DNA of 64,000 bases from NCBI RefSeq assembly GCF_037975245.1, contig NC_092578.1, positions 18,947,321-19,011,320 of the forward strand. The letters are read 5' to 3'. Below the pieces are notes generated by a model. That model ran no database searches. It had not been told where the DNA came from and saw nothing but the letters and a program-made list of their open reading frames with translations. Origin of the DNA: Apostichopus japonicus (Eukaryota; Echinodermata; Holothuroidea; Aspidochirotida; Stichopodidae). The translations under genes and the position numbers were made by a program. Positions within the stretch are counted from its first letter, which is position 1. The number at the start of each line of letters is the position of its first letter. Below, in pieces: positions 11,301 to 22,970 of the stretch.

Positions 11301-14300
11301 TGCAGCGGCTAGTAACAGTGCAGCAAAAGTAGGCATTAGCGGAGCAGGTGTGTTAGGCGGTGGTCTAGTCACTACCAAGCAGACTGTTCTTGCCAGCAGT
11401 AAGTTTAAACTTTCACCTTTAACTGAACTATTCTTCTCGTTGTACGGTAAGAGAGTGATTCGCATAATGTTGTATAGTGACAGGGGGTAGAACCACATCT
11501 ATTGAGTTTGGCTCTATTGACCCCCCCCCTTCCGGTCCTCCACCTGCATCTAACCCCTCCCCCTCTGTCTGCTATTAGGTCCACACGGTTTTTACTCAGG
11601 ACCCTCTCCTTAGTGAGTGTCCTATTTTGTATGCATTATGTACCAACGTTACCCTCACCGTTGCTCTTTACTGTAAAGCAGCTGTTTGCATATCTTTAGT
11701 GTATGCAGGTCAGGTTATATCACTCGATGTTTACTATGCCGGGTAAAATTCTGTAATCTTCAATAATCATCGACCATTTGAAAGAGGTATAAGAAGGTTG
11801 TCTTAGTGATTATGTGAGGTGTCTCCCCTTCTCCATACACACCATGAAAATTAAAAAAATTGATTGGGAAATACTGCCCATCATTCTCAACCGACCACTT
11901 TTATTGAAATAGCTCTAACATGTTCTTCTCCTTCACGTTTCATTCATTTTTAACATCCGGGCTGTAAATGAATCTTGAATACCAACCCAGCTTGAAAATC
12001 ATTTCTGTGAATTGTATTTCTTTTCAGCTTTGTATAAAAACTTCTCCCTTTTACAGAGCCAACTTCTCTCTCAGTGGCTACCGCGACCACAAAGACAAGC
12101 CTGCCTCAAGCTCAACCGTTAATAGTAGCAGCACCAGCTCTACCGACGGTACAGACGCAGACTCTCATCCCAAACCAGGTGGGTATTTGAAGGTGTGACA
12201 CAACCCTACCATCATCCATGGTCTCTGTGACAGAGAGGACTGTAACAAATAACTTCCCCTCAGGTTTATAAATTGATGACCCCCAGACACGACTTTTTAA
12301 CTAGTTATTTACTTCACCCCTCTCTTACCTGTCTCCTACAACACTCACGCACATTTCCTAGTCTACCTAGGCGCCACTGTTATAAATTTTAGCACTGCGC
12401 AACCAGTGACCTCTCCTACAGGTCACTGCACACTCTCTCTTCCTTCCGAATTTACCATTCCGAAGGAAAACGTGTGTTTTTTGAAATCCGAACTAGGATT
12501 TTCTTCTAAACAAAGCCAAATTTTTCTTGGCCATTTGGGGGGAGCTGTTCATTACAAAGATCGTTGTCATATAAGCCAAAACTGATGGTTAGGTTTGTGT
12601 TCCCCCCCCCCTTTAACAGTTTGCGGTGTCTTGGGAAGACGGGAGCGGGGTTTCCTCCTTGCCATCTGGAAATGCATCTAACTGCCACTGGTTACCTGTA
12701 GATTCTAAATGCAGAGGGTGATGAACCAAAGGTGTCAGTTGGAGCGCAGTGCAAATAAGTGTTTTAAGCCGGGTAGATCGGATCGCTGATAAACATACAA
12801 ATTGACAAGTTAGTATCAAAGTTAGAATAAACCCAGACCATTAAGGGGTCTTGGGGTTTAGCTTTGAAAGCCTTGTGTTACAGTCAAGTGGATGAAGCAG
12901 CTATGTATGTCACGCTTGGGAGGTTCTGGGTTCAAACGGTGGCCTGCTAAAGTGAGGTGGCTTTGTCATTTAGGAGCAGTAGTCAAGTTTTCTGATATAA
13001 AGCATCCAGTATATATTCACTGTCTGTATTAATATCTATAAGCAAGTCGGCGTTCCTTACATTCAGGCGATGTCTGAAAATAGCTGCCTTCCATCCCAAT
13101 TAGTCTCCTACTTGTTTCTGTTCTTAAAATGAAAGACAGTAAAATGTCTGGGAAAATACAAAAAGCTTTCATACTATTTGTTTATATATAATCTTATATC
13201 AGGCAATCTGTCAGATGTGTATAATGAAATTTATGATGGTTTTATTGACTGCTTTCGTTTTCTTTTCTAACAAATTTGAAAAGTTACCGTTTCGAATCAT
13301 CAGTGCATCATTCAAAGCAACATTGATCTGTAGATATCATTTTGCTTTGATTTTGACAGCAAGAGATTCCCTGTGTATCTAGCTCTTATAAATAATTTTG
13401 TGGATTGGATATATGCTCCATTAAAATGTTTGAAACATTATCATGCTCTTTCGCTATATCCTGACGTTCAGCAGGCTGAAACCTGACCGAGTTTGTGTGA
13501 GCTTAGCAAAAGTGTCATGTTAAGTTAAGGCAATAAATCAAACATTTAGAAGGTTAATTTAATTGAATCATAAATCATGCCTGCTGTTTTCATAGGGATT
13601 CAGGCAGTAGAAACATGGCCTTCTTCTAGGTTCTGCCAGGAGTTGTACACCATGTCCAAATACATTGAAGATAATGTTGCCATAATACAGCTGGTTTTCA
13701 TTAGCCAGCAAGAAATGAACCAATCTATGACAGCCACTTGTTTTAAGTCCTGGTTTCTGTTATTGGTGGGGGGAGGGGGGGGGGGTTAGGCACTTGAATT
13801 GCAGTAATTCTGAGACAGGCCAGAGGTGTTTTACTGGTGACAAAATTACTTTATTGTAGTTTTAAATATTAGCTGATCCTCTAAAGAGTCCTGATTTGTA
13901 TTTATGACAGTGGAATGAATAGAATAAAATATCATCAATCTTATTCCAAGATATTGCTAGCAAATCAAATCATTGTCGTTCATATTCATATCTCAAGAAG
14001 AATTTCCACAGCCATCTCACAATGTATTTGCACACTCTCAGAACATCTTTATTGTCTTATATTTCATCATTTGAAAACAACTTTGTGAGCACAAGAATCC
14101 TATTGATTGTTGTGGAGGTTAAAGGTCATCAGAGATCAAAGTGTGAAAACCTTGTAAAAGTGATAACTATTAAAGTATACTTTGGATGAGCTTTATTTTC
14201 CAGGCTACATTTGTAGCCCAAGAACCGTTGGTCACTTAAAAGTCAACTTGAATCACTTGGTCTGCAGCAGTGGTAATTTTACATCAAGACATTTGTAATT

Positions 14301-17300
14301 TATTGATTTGGCTGTAAGGTTATTTTCAGTTTCTGTTGCCATGGCAATTTGTCTGTACTATCAGTAATAGTTAATGAAACAAATCAAATTAATACCTTTT
14401 TTTTCACTTAGATGTATTTTATGTGAGTCAATTATGAAATAATCCTATTTTTCAAGATTTTTAATGGACAAAAATATACAAAAAGACAAAAAAAAAGACA
14501 AAAAAGCAGTATTGCACGTATTGCAAATATCTTAGCTGGACTTTCCTTGCAATTTTTGATTCAATATCAAAGGCAAATGAATATGGCTGCGATGGTGATG
14601 ATATTTGTGTGCTTGTATGGCTTGTAAACAATGTAACTCAAGAAGTTCATGGTGGTTTCATACTTGATATGTTATTGAGTACAAAGACCCTATTTTTATA
14701 CTTGTCAGAAGTCATTTCAGGTCACCAGAGGTCAAAGGTCTGACATCCTTAAACATGACATCTTTAATATCATATTTGGGCAGTTGGGGTAGGGAGATGG
14801 GGCGGGGGGGGGGGGGTTGTGGACAATACTGATGACCTTTAAGGCAAACTACTCTAACCATGTGAAAAAAACTTGGTCTAAGATCAAGTTTATGATACAA
14901 GACTTTTTTTGTGAAATGCTCAACATATGTAGGAATGGTCTTTGAATCAGTACATAAAACGGTATTTTTTAAAATGCAGGAAATGGATTAATATAACTGT
15001 TTATAATATACGGTTTATACTTTGATCATATGAAATAACGACCTTAAGGATCTGAGTGGAAGCTAACCACTACGAAATTAAAACTCGGTTGATGACATAG
15101 CATAAACCATTCCTGCGATCTACTGAAGCGGAATGCCTCCTCAGGTTACCTGGGAAATATGAACAGGAATCGGAGTTATTTCCCTCACAAATTTATATAT
15201 ATCACAGAGTCAGTTTCCGATGTGTTGATATTCGATCTCACAGCTGGCTTTACAACCCCGTCTGGAGTTTGTTATTACAACCAGGGCTGATACATTAAAA
15301 TTCTCTGCCGCATTCCGAGAGCGTGTAGAAAACGAGCACGTGTGGTGTTTCCATCAACGGAATGGGAAAAAATTACGGGCTGTAGAATTAGCAGGGCATG
15401 ACTGGTTTCTGATTATTGCTGGCAGATGTTTGGAATGGCAAATCTCTCTTTCAGAAGAAAAATTGAAAAGCAGATAATATTGTGGAAAAAATGAGGTTTA
15501 TTTTTTTGGCTTTATGATTTATTGATGCCCCAGTTTTGTCTTAGTTCTGAGCCCGCTGATGTTAAGGAGGGATAGTGCATGCCTAGCTTGGTTAGAGGTA
15601 GTTTTAAGCAGCATTTTTTTGCTAAATTATTTTTCCATTTTATTTAGTTGATATCAAAATCCCATTAACAAATATCTACTCTCCTTTTTAATTTAGTATA
15701 AATTACTTAACAATCATGCTAATTAAACTGAGGTGTGTACGGCTGTATATGTGAATGTGTGTTGAAGTTCGGATTTCGTGCCTGTCTAGGACATAATTTG
15801 GCTAAGTCAACTAGAATTACTTTATGCTGTGTTAGTTTTCTCACAGTGCTGCAAAGTTACAAGGGTGCCGTAGTGTGATACATGGCAGGGCTCATATTTG
15901 AGCCAATACTCTGTCAGTACTAAAGTTGTAACAAATATCAAATGTGCAGCAGAACAGAAAAAAGCAGTAAGTAGTGAGTAGTGTAGCCACTTTATGTATG
16001 GAACATAAAAATTAAAAAGTTCAGTAGTAGATCAATTCTGGGGAAGATGTTAACCATCATCTTTGATGCTTGTCCAAAGTAGTATTTTGTGTAATGAAGG
16101 CCCATTGCCGTTATTAGTATAAAAGCCTCTCACAAATATGTCCACTACAGTAAAAACTGTTTCCAGCACGACAGACTGACCTTCAGTGTGAAGTAAAAAA
16201 TAGCCAATGACATTTATTGACCGACGAGATCGGAGAAGTACTTTCTCATGTCGTCTGTAGTGAAGTGTAGGTCTCTTTATGCAAACTCATTTCATATCAC
16301 AAAGCACACATTCTTTATTTTACTTTTACTAAAACTATTATATCATGACTGACTTTGACATATGTTCCAATAGGAAGTGTGTGTCAGTTTATTTGCGTCA
16401 CGGTAGTAAAATTCTACCAGTTCTTGTATTAAACCTATGTAGAGAAGAAGAGTATATTTCTTTAGGGAAAACGGTTACATTGGGTAGATGGTAATTGACC
16501 AAAACCAGACAAGTTTGAATGAGACCAAAGAGAAAGAGAGAGAAATGCAGAAGAGGAGATTAATTTCCTTTGAGGTCTTGTATTTGCTTTTATTAACATT
16601 AAACTCTACTTTTGGTGTATTTTCTTCCAGCTGGCTTCACCACAATCTTTCCTGACCCTTCAGCAGGCTGCGGGCAGCCATACCGGGCAATCACAGATGA
16701 TCACCCTACCCATCACAAACGCTGCGGGACAGCAGCAACTTCTGACGATACCAGTGACGTTAGCCCAGGGTCAAGGGGGCGTGCAATTTCTCATTCCAAC
16801 AAGCGGAGGTCTATTCGCTGCCAACATCTCCAGTCTAACACCAGTGTCACCTCAGGTAGGACTTAATCGACACATTACGACCAAAAATTGTCGATGACGA
16901 ATCCCAAGGGTTCGAAATATCATTACGACGATCTTTGCAAGTTGAAGAACCTTTTTCAAGGTGCCAGTCATCTGAAAATTGTGTTATGATTGAAACAATG
17001 AATATGCCTTGAAACATAACACAGTACACACCAGTGTTGCGGTTCTAACCGCAATGTAAATACCGGTTGTATTTTTTGTTGCACCGCCCTGCAAGAAAAC
17101 AAACAAAAAAAGTCAATGTACTAACTGCTATTGTAAAATCAGTTGATTGAATATGCATTTAAACAAACACCTGAAGTTTTATCGTTCATGTGATCATCAA
17201 AAACAGCTGTTTGCGTTTGGTTCAATAATAAAGGTAAATGAACATCGCTAAGACACTTTGTCATATTAACAGCATGCAAAATGGAAACTTTGAACAAATT

Positions 17301-20300
17301 TTCAACTTTTTCTGCATTATTCAGGATTTGAGATTAGGACATGGAATAAGTTTTGATTTGAAAGGAAAGATGACACAGATGTTCAAGGGATTTCTACTTA
17401 TTTTCTTCATTTTTTATTTTATTTTATTTATTTTGTTTTTTGGCGATAGGTCTCAGCACCTGGTAGCAGTGTATCCACAAGCCCTACTCATGCCTCCACA
17501 AACCAACTGACCTCCACTGTAAGCTCACCCACCAAACATCATGCCACTACCACACCCACCACACCAGCGTCCACACCGCTGCCACCTGTATCGGTGTTAA
17601 CGGGACAGGCCGGCCTCGGTCAGCTCCCCGTTCCACACATGCTCCTCAACTCGGCAGGCCAGGTGTTGTCATTAGCCACCACGAGTACAGGGACCACAAC
17701 TGCCAAGACAGGTATGAACCTCCCAGAGGACTCTCAAATGGTGTTTCTGGCTTTGTATTTGAAACCCTAAAACGCACCCATACCAGGCACACAGCAATAT
17801 TCCGCCCCTTCCCTCCCAATTGCACGGCCATTCACATCAATTTTTATTCATGATCCATCTCAATGTCAAAAATCTAACTCTTTTTTAAATGTTTCCAACA
17901 AATAAAAAAACCTCTGCAATTCGATTAAACCTAAGAGAAACAACATTGTGTGTTTTTTATTCTTTCCTTTTGTCTTTGTTGATATCAAAAAAGATTGAAA
18001 CATTTTATAAGGGACAATTGAAATTTTACATTGTTTCCCGTGACCAGTGCTGTGGTCAAGTGGATGAAGCAATGAAACCAAAGCACCTAGGAGGTCGTGG
18101 GTCAGATCACTGGCTGGCCAAAGTAAGGTGGGTTATTTATCTATGAGAAGTCCACTGTTTTCCCGTCAGAAATGGTCTCCGAAATTACAGAAGATGCAAA
18201 GTGAGCTATAACTGTCAATCGGATATTCAATTCAAAATGGTATTGTTCTATTTTTTAATTTTTTTTTTATGACAGCCACTACCACAGATGCTTCGCTATC
18301 CAGTTTAGGGGGACTACCTCATCTCACAACTACCCCCGGTAATACGTTACCCACTGTTAGCACCTTGGCTGCAGCTCAGCTTGGTATTCAAGGTCAGATC
18401 ACACCTGGGTAAGACTCATTCATATACCTGCTCTTTTTCTCTTCTCGAAAATTCAAACATAATAATCAAGAGATTTCAAATCTCTGTCAAGCTTCTTGAT
18501 ATTGTTTTCCTCCTCATAAAACAATGAATCATGTTCCTGTCAAAAAATCACCAAAGATTAGGCTGATATAGTTAGTGGCATTATTTTCATGCTTGTCATT
18601 TCTGCAGATAATTTTCAGCTTTCCCTTTTTTTCACCAAAAATTTAGACAAGGGATGATTGTATTCAATGATTTGTTTACCAAAGTATAGACTTATTTTAA
18701 CAGTTTCTTCTAAGATGAAATGACTGTCTTGTTAATCTTGTTTTCATTTGCAATTTCTCTGGTTTTGTTTACAACGGTAGGAGCCTTGTATCACAGCAGC
18801 AGCAGACGTCAACATCCACCACATCATCACAGCTACTCACTCAAGGTCTTCTCAATCATAAAACTTCAGTTGTGACCTCGACTACTTCCAGTCCCTCACC
18901 CGTAGCACAGGTCTTTGCTAACGGGACGCAGGCACTCAGCTTAGCTGGCCTGGCTACTCAAACAGTTCTAACAAAAGGTGACTTGATTGTTTTCCTTTTG
19001 AATGTACCTTATGTAATGTCATTGTTATTTGTCATTCAGATATACGTTTCTGTTCTGTGTCATTCACATATCTGTTTCTGTTGTGGCATTCAGGCATCTC
19101 TTTCTGGTCTATGACACTTGAATACATAGCTGTTTCTGCTCTGTTTCAGACACCTAGCTTTTTCTGGTGTACATCATTCTGGCATCTCTTTCTGTTCTGC
19201 CTCTTACAGATAACTGTTTCTGTTGTTTCATTCAGGCATCTCTTTCTGTTCTGTCTCATTCACATATCTGTTTTCCGAGCTCTTTATCATGTACATATCT
19301 GATTATGTTCAGTTTCATTCAGAGATCCATTTCTGTCCAGTATGAATCTTGTTTGTTTCTGCTCTGTGTCATTCACATATCTGTTTCTGTTCTGTGTCAC
19401 TCACATATCTGTTTTCAGAGCTCTTTATCATTTACATATCTGATTCTGTTCAGTGTCATTCACATATCCATTTCTGTGGTTTCTCTTTCCCATATCTGTT
19501 TCTACTCTGTGCAATATATCTATTTCAGTTCAGTGCCATGTCTCACAACTGAATCTGTTCTGTGTAATAACTGTATCCTACATTACATTACATTGAATAT
19601 TACATGATTGAATGTAAAAATACCAACATGTTTTTTTCTGTTTTGTTTCAATCTAGCTCCACCGACTAGCCAAAGTCATGTCATAACACAACTCTCAATG
19701 CCACAAAACCTCAGTATTCTTCAACAGCAAGGTGCCGCTCAGTTAGTCACGAACCAAGTCATTAACGGCCAGTCTCTGGTCGGCAGCCATATCGTCACGA
19801 CGACGTTGTCAAACTCGCAGGCTTCATCGCCATCAATCACTAGCCCGACATCAGCCGACAGCCCTGGAGGTCACGGAACTGGTATAAAACATTTTCTGTG
19901 GTTTTTGGGGACATGTTAATGGATGCATTGTTGTAAATATCTTCTTATCGTCTTAATTATTGGTTGTCACGAATGGATACTGTTTATTGTAATCGTTTGC
20001 AAATCGTTCCCTATCAATTAATCGACAGGCCTCTTTCATGCATTCCGTACTGCGTTTGTTGTAACGTTAATGTGCCATCCAATTTAACACTAGGTTTATT
20101 TACAATTAAGTGAAAAAAACAAACAACTTACTTTGATTAACAGAGAAATATTTCCATAGTTATTACTTCTTATTATTGATGCTATGGTACACTCTTGGCC
20201 TTTGAAATGGGAATGTAATAAAGTGGTAATACTAGAAATAAATTTGAGTGAAATAGACACTATTGGCATTGTAATTCACTGAACAGTTTTCCTCAGAGAA

Positions 20301-21393
20301 GATCTTTTATACCAGAATCTATGTTCTCAAATTAGCCTCGGTCAAAGTGTTTCGATTCTTTCAATTTCTGATCTAAGCCACAGGGCCTGATGTAGCTTCT
20401 AATGTCATGCTGGACTTGGAAAAACAATTTGTTTTTGTTTTATATTTTTGAAACTCTAAGCAGTCAACACGATCAACAATGAAGTGGAGGTAGATGGTGT
20501 CAACTTAGAAGAAATCAAAGAATTTGCCAAAGTTTTCAAGATCAGACGACTGTCGTTAGGTCTGACCCAGACACAAGTCGGTCAAGCTTTAAGTGCCAGA
20601 GAAGGTCCCACCTACAGCCAGTCTGCAATATGCAGGTGAGTGATAGGATATCAAAAGCCAAGGTTAACATGACTGCATTAATTTAGTGTGTAGGTGTGAA
20701 AGCTGTTGGCCCAACTTATGCCATGAAGACCAGACATATTCTAATCCACAGGGAAAAATGTTGGTGTTTGTTTCCAGCCAGTCCCAATGTCTATTTTCAT
20801 TATCCATACAAGTCACTCAGTAGTCTGTAACATTACTAAGGTACATAAGACATTTAAGGGTTGGTCACAAGTAGACCCAACCACAAGACACATTGTATAT
20901 CCTTTCTTATACCTGCCTTTGCAGTTTTAATCCAAATTTGAATGCTCCTCTTTTTTTATTGAGTTTTTGTTTTATTTGTCCCTCTTTCTTTGCTCTAAGG
21001 TTTGAGAAGCTGGACATTACTCCCAGGAGTGCGCAGAAGATCAAACCGGTCTTAGAGAGGTGGATGGCAGAGGCGGAGGCCAGACACAAAAACGGTTTTA
21101 ATCAACTCTCAGATTTTATCGGAACCGAACCATCGAAGAAACGTAAAAGGCGGACCTCATTCACGCCGCAGGCGTTAGAATACTTGAACAGAATGTTTGA
21201 CAAAAATACCCACCCGACAGGCTCTGAAATGACCTCCATGTCACAGGAACTGAACTATGACCGAGAGGTCATACGAGTCTGGTTCTGTAACAAGAGGCAG
21301 GCCCTGAAAAATACTATCAAGAAGTTAAAAGCCGCAGAGGCGGAGGCCCAAGCCAACTCGGTCGAGCACAACAAGCAGGTAATAGAGGTATGA
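8347..21393 (+). CDS. POU6F: POU class 6 homeodomain transcription factor
   Basis: Sequence-specific nuclear transcription factor of the class VI POU family (related to vertebrate POU6F1/POU6F2). Coding exons: 8347-8439, 11236-11398, 12057-12178, 16631-16855, 17450-17711, 18276-18408, 18781-18977, 19657-19881, 20461-20635, 21000-21393; phases agree throughout, giving 662 aa. Residues 1-473 are Gln/Ser/Thr/Ala-rich, as in POU6 activation regions. The POU-specific domain spans about 487-560 (NLEEIKEFAK, RRLSLGLTQTQVGQAL, YSQSAICRFE). A basic linker KKRKRR leads into the homeodomain, about 578-637, ending in VWFCNKRQ. Cysteine at homeodomain position 50 is POU-typical; lysine at position 52 replaces the usual arginine. 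The ATG at 8347 is the first in an exon that begins at 8304 or 8307 and is open upstream, so the true start could lie in an earlier exon. The last exon may read to TGA at 21391 or splice at a GT at 21380. Class assignment is firm; F1 versus F2 is not resolvable. Confidence 0.95.
9515..10290 (+). repeat. 154-bp G-rich minisatellite in POU6 intron 1
   Basis: Five tandem copies of a ~154-bp unit. Each has a run of about 8-11 G followed by GAGAGCGACACAGCAAATC, AATGGGGGATAATG, GCAGAGCCTGAAGCCATG and GGGCCTG..ATAGGGC.CCTGATAG. The first three copies are nearly identical; the last two diverge and shorten. Because 154 is not a multiple of three, the overlapping open frames here are artefacts. Confidence 0.95.
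10750..10763 (+). promoter_or_regulatory. RFX X-box-like palindrome
   Basis: GTTGCCATGGCAAT matches the RFX-factor X-box (GTNRCC, spacer, RGYAAC) except for the last base. It lies in POU6 intron 1. Binding is inferred, not shown. Confidence 0.45.
12320..12460 (+). repeat. Dispersed repeat copy in POU6 intron 3
   Basis: Same landmark order as the copy at 8080-8235: TCTTACCTGTCTCC, CCTAGTCTACC, TAGCACTGCGC, AGTGACCTCTCC...GGTCACTGCAC, then CTTCCTTCC. Diverged, with no coding content. Confidence 0.6.
12872..12990 (+). mobile_element. tRNA-derived SINE (family B), copy 1
   Basis: Contains a box-A-like GTCAAGTGGATGAAGC and, about 35 bases on, a box-B-like GGTTCTGGGTTCAAAC, the spacing of a tRNA-type internal Pol III promoter. 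The head and the following tail share sequence with the copy at 18044-18150. It cannot fold as a functional tRNA, so I call it a SINE relic. Confidence 0.6.
14108..14165 (+). repeat. Dispersed copy of the GGTCA-rich repeat
   Basis: GTGGAGGTTAAAGGTCATC and GTGTGAAAACCTTGTAAA match the unit of the 143-bp array at 45331-45680. A second, weaker copy lies near 14680-14770. Confidence 0.65.
14335..14348 (+). promoter_or_regulatory. RFX X-box-like palindrome
   Basis: GTTGCCATGGCAAT, identical to the motif at 10750-10763, in POU6 intron 3. Functional status unknown. Confidence 0.45.
14680..14770 (+). repeat. Dispersed copy of the GGTCA-rich repeat
   Basis: GAGTACAAAGACCCTATTT, then CAGGTCACCAGAGGTCAAAG, resemble the 143-bp array near 45.3 kb (TGAGTACAAG..., GGGTCACCAGGGGTCA). 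Confidence 0.55.
18044..18150 (+). mobile_element. tRNA-derived SINE (family B), copy 2
   Basis: Box-A-like TGGTCAAGTGGATGAAGC at about 18053 and box-B-like GGTCGTGGGTCAGATC at about 18093. The body resembles the copy at 12872-12990. It lies in the POU6 intron between exons 17450-17711 and 18276-18408. Confidence 0.6.
19029..19545 (+). repeat. ~27-bp tandem satellite in POU6 intron
   Basis: About 18-20 degenerate units of roughly 26-28 bases built on CATTCACATATCTGTTTCTG and TTCTGTGT. It fills most of the 679-bp intron between exons 18781-18977 and 19657-19881, and its pyrimidine-rich strand is the transcribed sense strand. Open frames inside are repeat artefacts. Confidence 0.9.
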
Positions 21394-21626
21394 CATCATC
21401 ATTACCCTTTGAATATTCATATTCAGTCAAAAGTACTGGAAGGAAATTTGGATCTGAAATTATTTCGTAAGAGATACGACACGGTTGGAATTTCTTTTAC
21501 AGCTATTTCACAACAGCCCGGTTCATTTATTTATTTATTGCAACCAGAATAATCTATTCACATGGTTCAATCTGTGTGATTAATATCGTATGTGAGACAA
21601 GCAAGGAAGTGACTGATTTCTCCAGT

Positions 21627-21640
21627 GTTACCATGGCGAC
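21627..21640 (+). promoter_or_regulatory. RFX X-box-like palindrome
   Basis: GTTACCATGGCGAC matches the X-box consensus with one mismatch in the right half, about 230 bp after the POU6 stop. It is the third such motif in or beside this gene. Confidence 0.4.
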
Positions 21641-22309
21641 AAAATTTGCCCTAAATAATGACAGAGGGTAGTTAATAATTTGAATTCGTAATTGTCCTTG
21701 TGGACTCAATCAAATCAATCATCAAAACTGAACACTTACGTTCTTTCCCGCTTGTGTTGATGTCTTCATCATGCAAGAAAATTTTGTATTAAACGAGTCA
21801 TTTATATTTGAGGTCCAAGTTGAGTCATAACTAGTAACTTGCCTGAGTTTGTGACTTTAAGTCACTGCACAATCCCTGGGCAATGTGTGAGTCATCATGA
21901 CATCCCTACATCATATGCTCATATGCGCAGTTGTAATCATGAATTGGCATGGGTGACCAAAACAATGTACCAATGTAGCAGATATTAAGCTAACAGATAC
22001 ACTATCAAATTTATCATGCAGTTATATTTTGAGTCAGGTTATGAAGAGTTGGAATATAGTTCATAAAATTGTTTCCTTAAAATTTGGCCACTCTTCAATA
22101 GGTGGAACGTTTCACTTGTTTCCAATCGGTTTAGAAACTCAATGATTTTGCTGTTCATGAAATCTGACTAATGTGAATTCTTATGCGATATTTAAAAGAA
22201 CTGAGGGTTTTCCATCTCGAAATGTTGCAATAACCAACTAATTAACTGCCATTGCTACAAATTGTTACATGTTGCTACTAGTACGTGCCATCACAAGTCA
22301 GTACTGTCT

Positions 22310-22970
22310 ACTGCAAGTTGTTACTTGGTGCCAGTGACTCTCATTGTAAGTTACCACAAGTTGTTACTTGGTGACAGTGACTCTCATTGTAAGTTTATAC
22401 TACTGATTACCACAAGTTGTTACTTGATGCCATTGACTTTCACTGTAAGTTACCACAAGTTGTTACTTGGTGACAGTGACTCTCATTGTAAGTTTATGCT
22501 ACATATTACCACAAGGGACGTTACTTGGTGACAGTGACTCTCATTGTAAGTTACTACAAGTTGTTACTTGGTGACAGTGACTCTCATTGTAAGTTTATAC
22601 TACTTATTACCACAAGGAACGTTACTTGGTGACAGTGACTCTCATTGTAAGTTACTACAAGTTGTTTCTTGGTGACAGTGACTCTCATTGTAAGTTTATA
22701 CTACTTATTACCACAAGTCGTTACTTGGTGCGAGTGACTTTCACTGTAAGTTACCACAAGTTGTTTCTTGGTGACAGTGACACTCATCGTAAGGTTTCAC
22801 TACTTATTACCACAAGTTGTTACTTTGTGCGAGTGACTCTCACTGCAAGTTACTACAAGTTGTTACTCAGTTCCAGTGACTCTCATTGTATGTCTATACT
22901 ACTAATTACTACAAGTTATTACTAGGTGCCATTGACTCTCACTGCAAGTTACTACAAGTTATTATTACTT
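22310..22970 (+). repeat. Higher-order satellite, alternating 43- and 56-58-bp monomers
   Basis: TTACTTGG-type monomer starts fall at about 22321, 22364, 22420, 22463, 22521, 22564, 22622, 22665, 22721, 22764, 22820, 22863 and 22919. Spacings alternate between 43 and 56-58 bases, so the true unit is a ~100-bp dimer repeated six times. The longer monomer carries an extra TTTATACTACTTATTA segment. Core: GTGACAGTGACTCTCATTG. Confidence 0.95.

Noticed and set aside
19057-19607. 146-codon plus-strand frame rich in Ser, Phe and Cys
   Set aside because: It is the 27-bp intronic satellite read through; a 27-bp period keeps the frame open without selection.
22262-22925. Plus-strand frames across the 43/57-bp satellite
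   Set aside because: Repeat-derived, interrupted and without homology.
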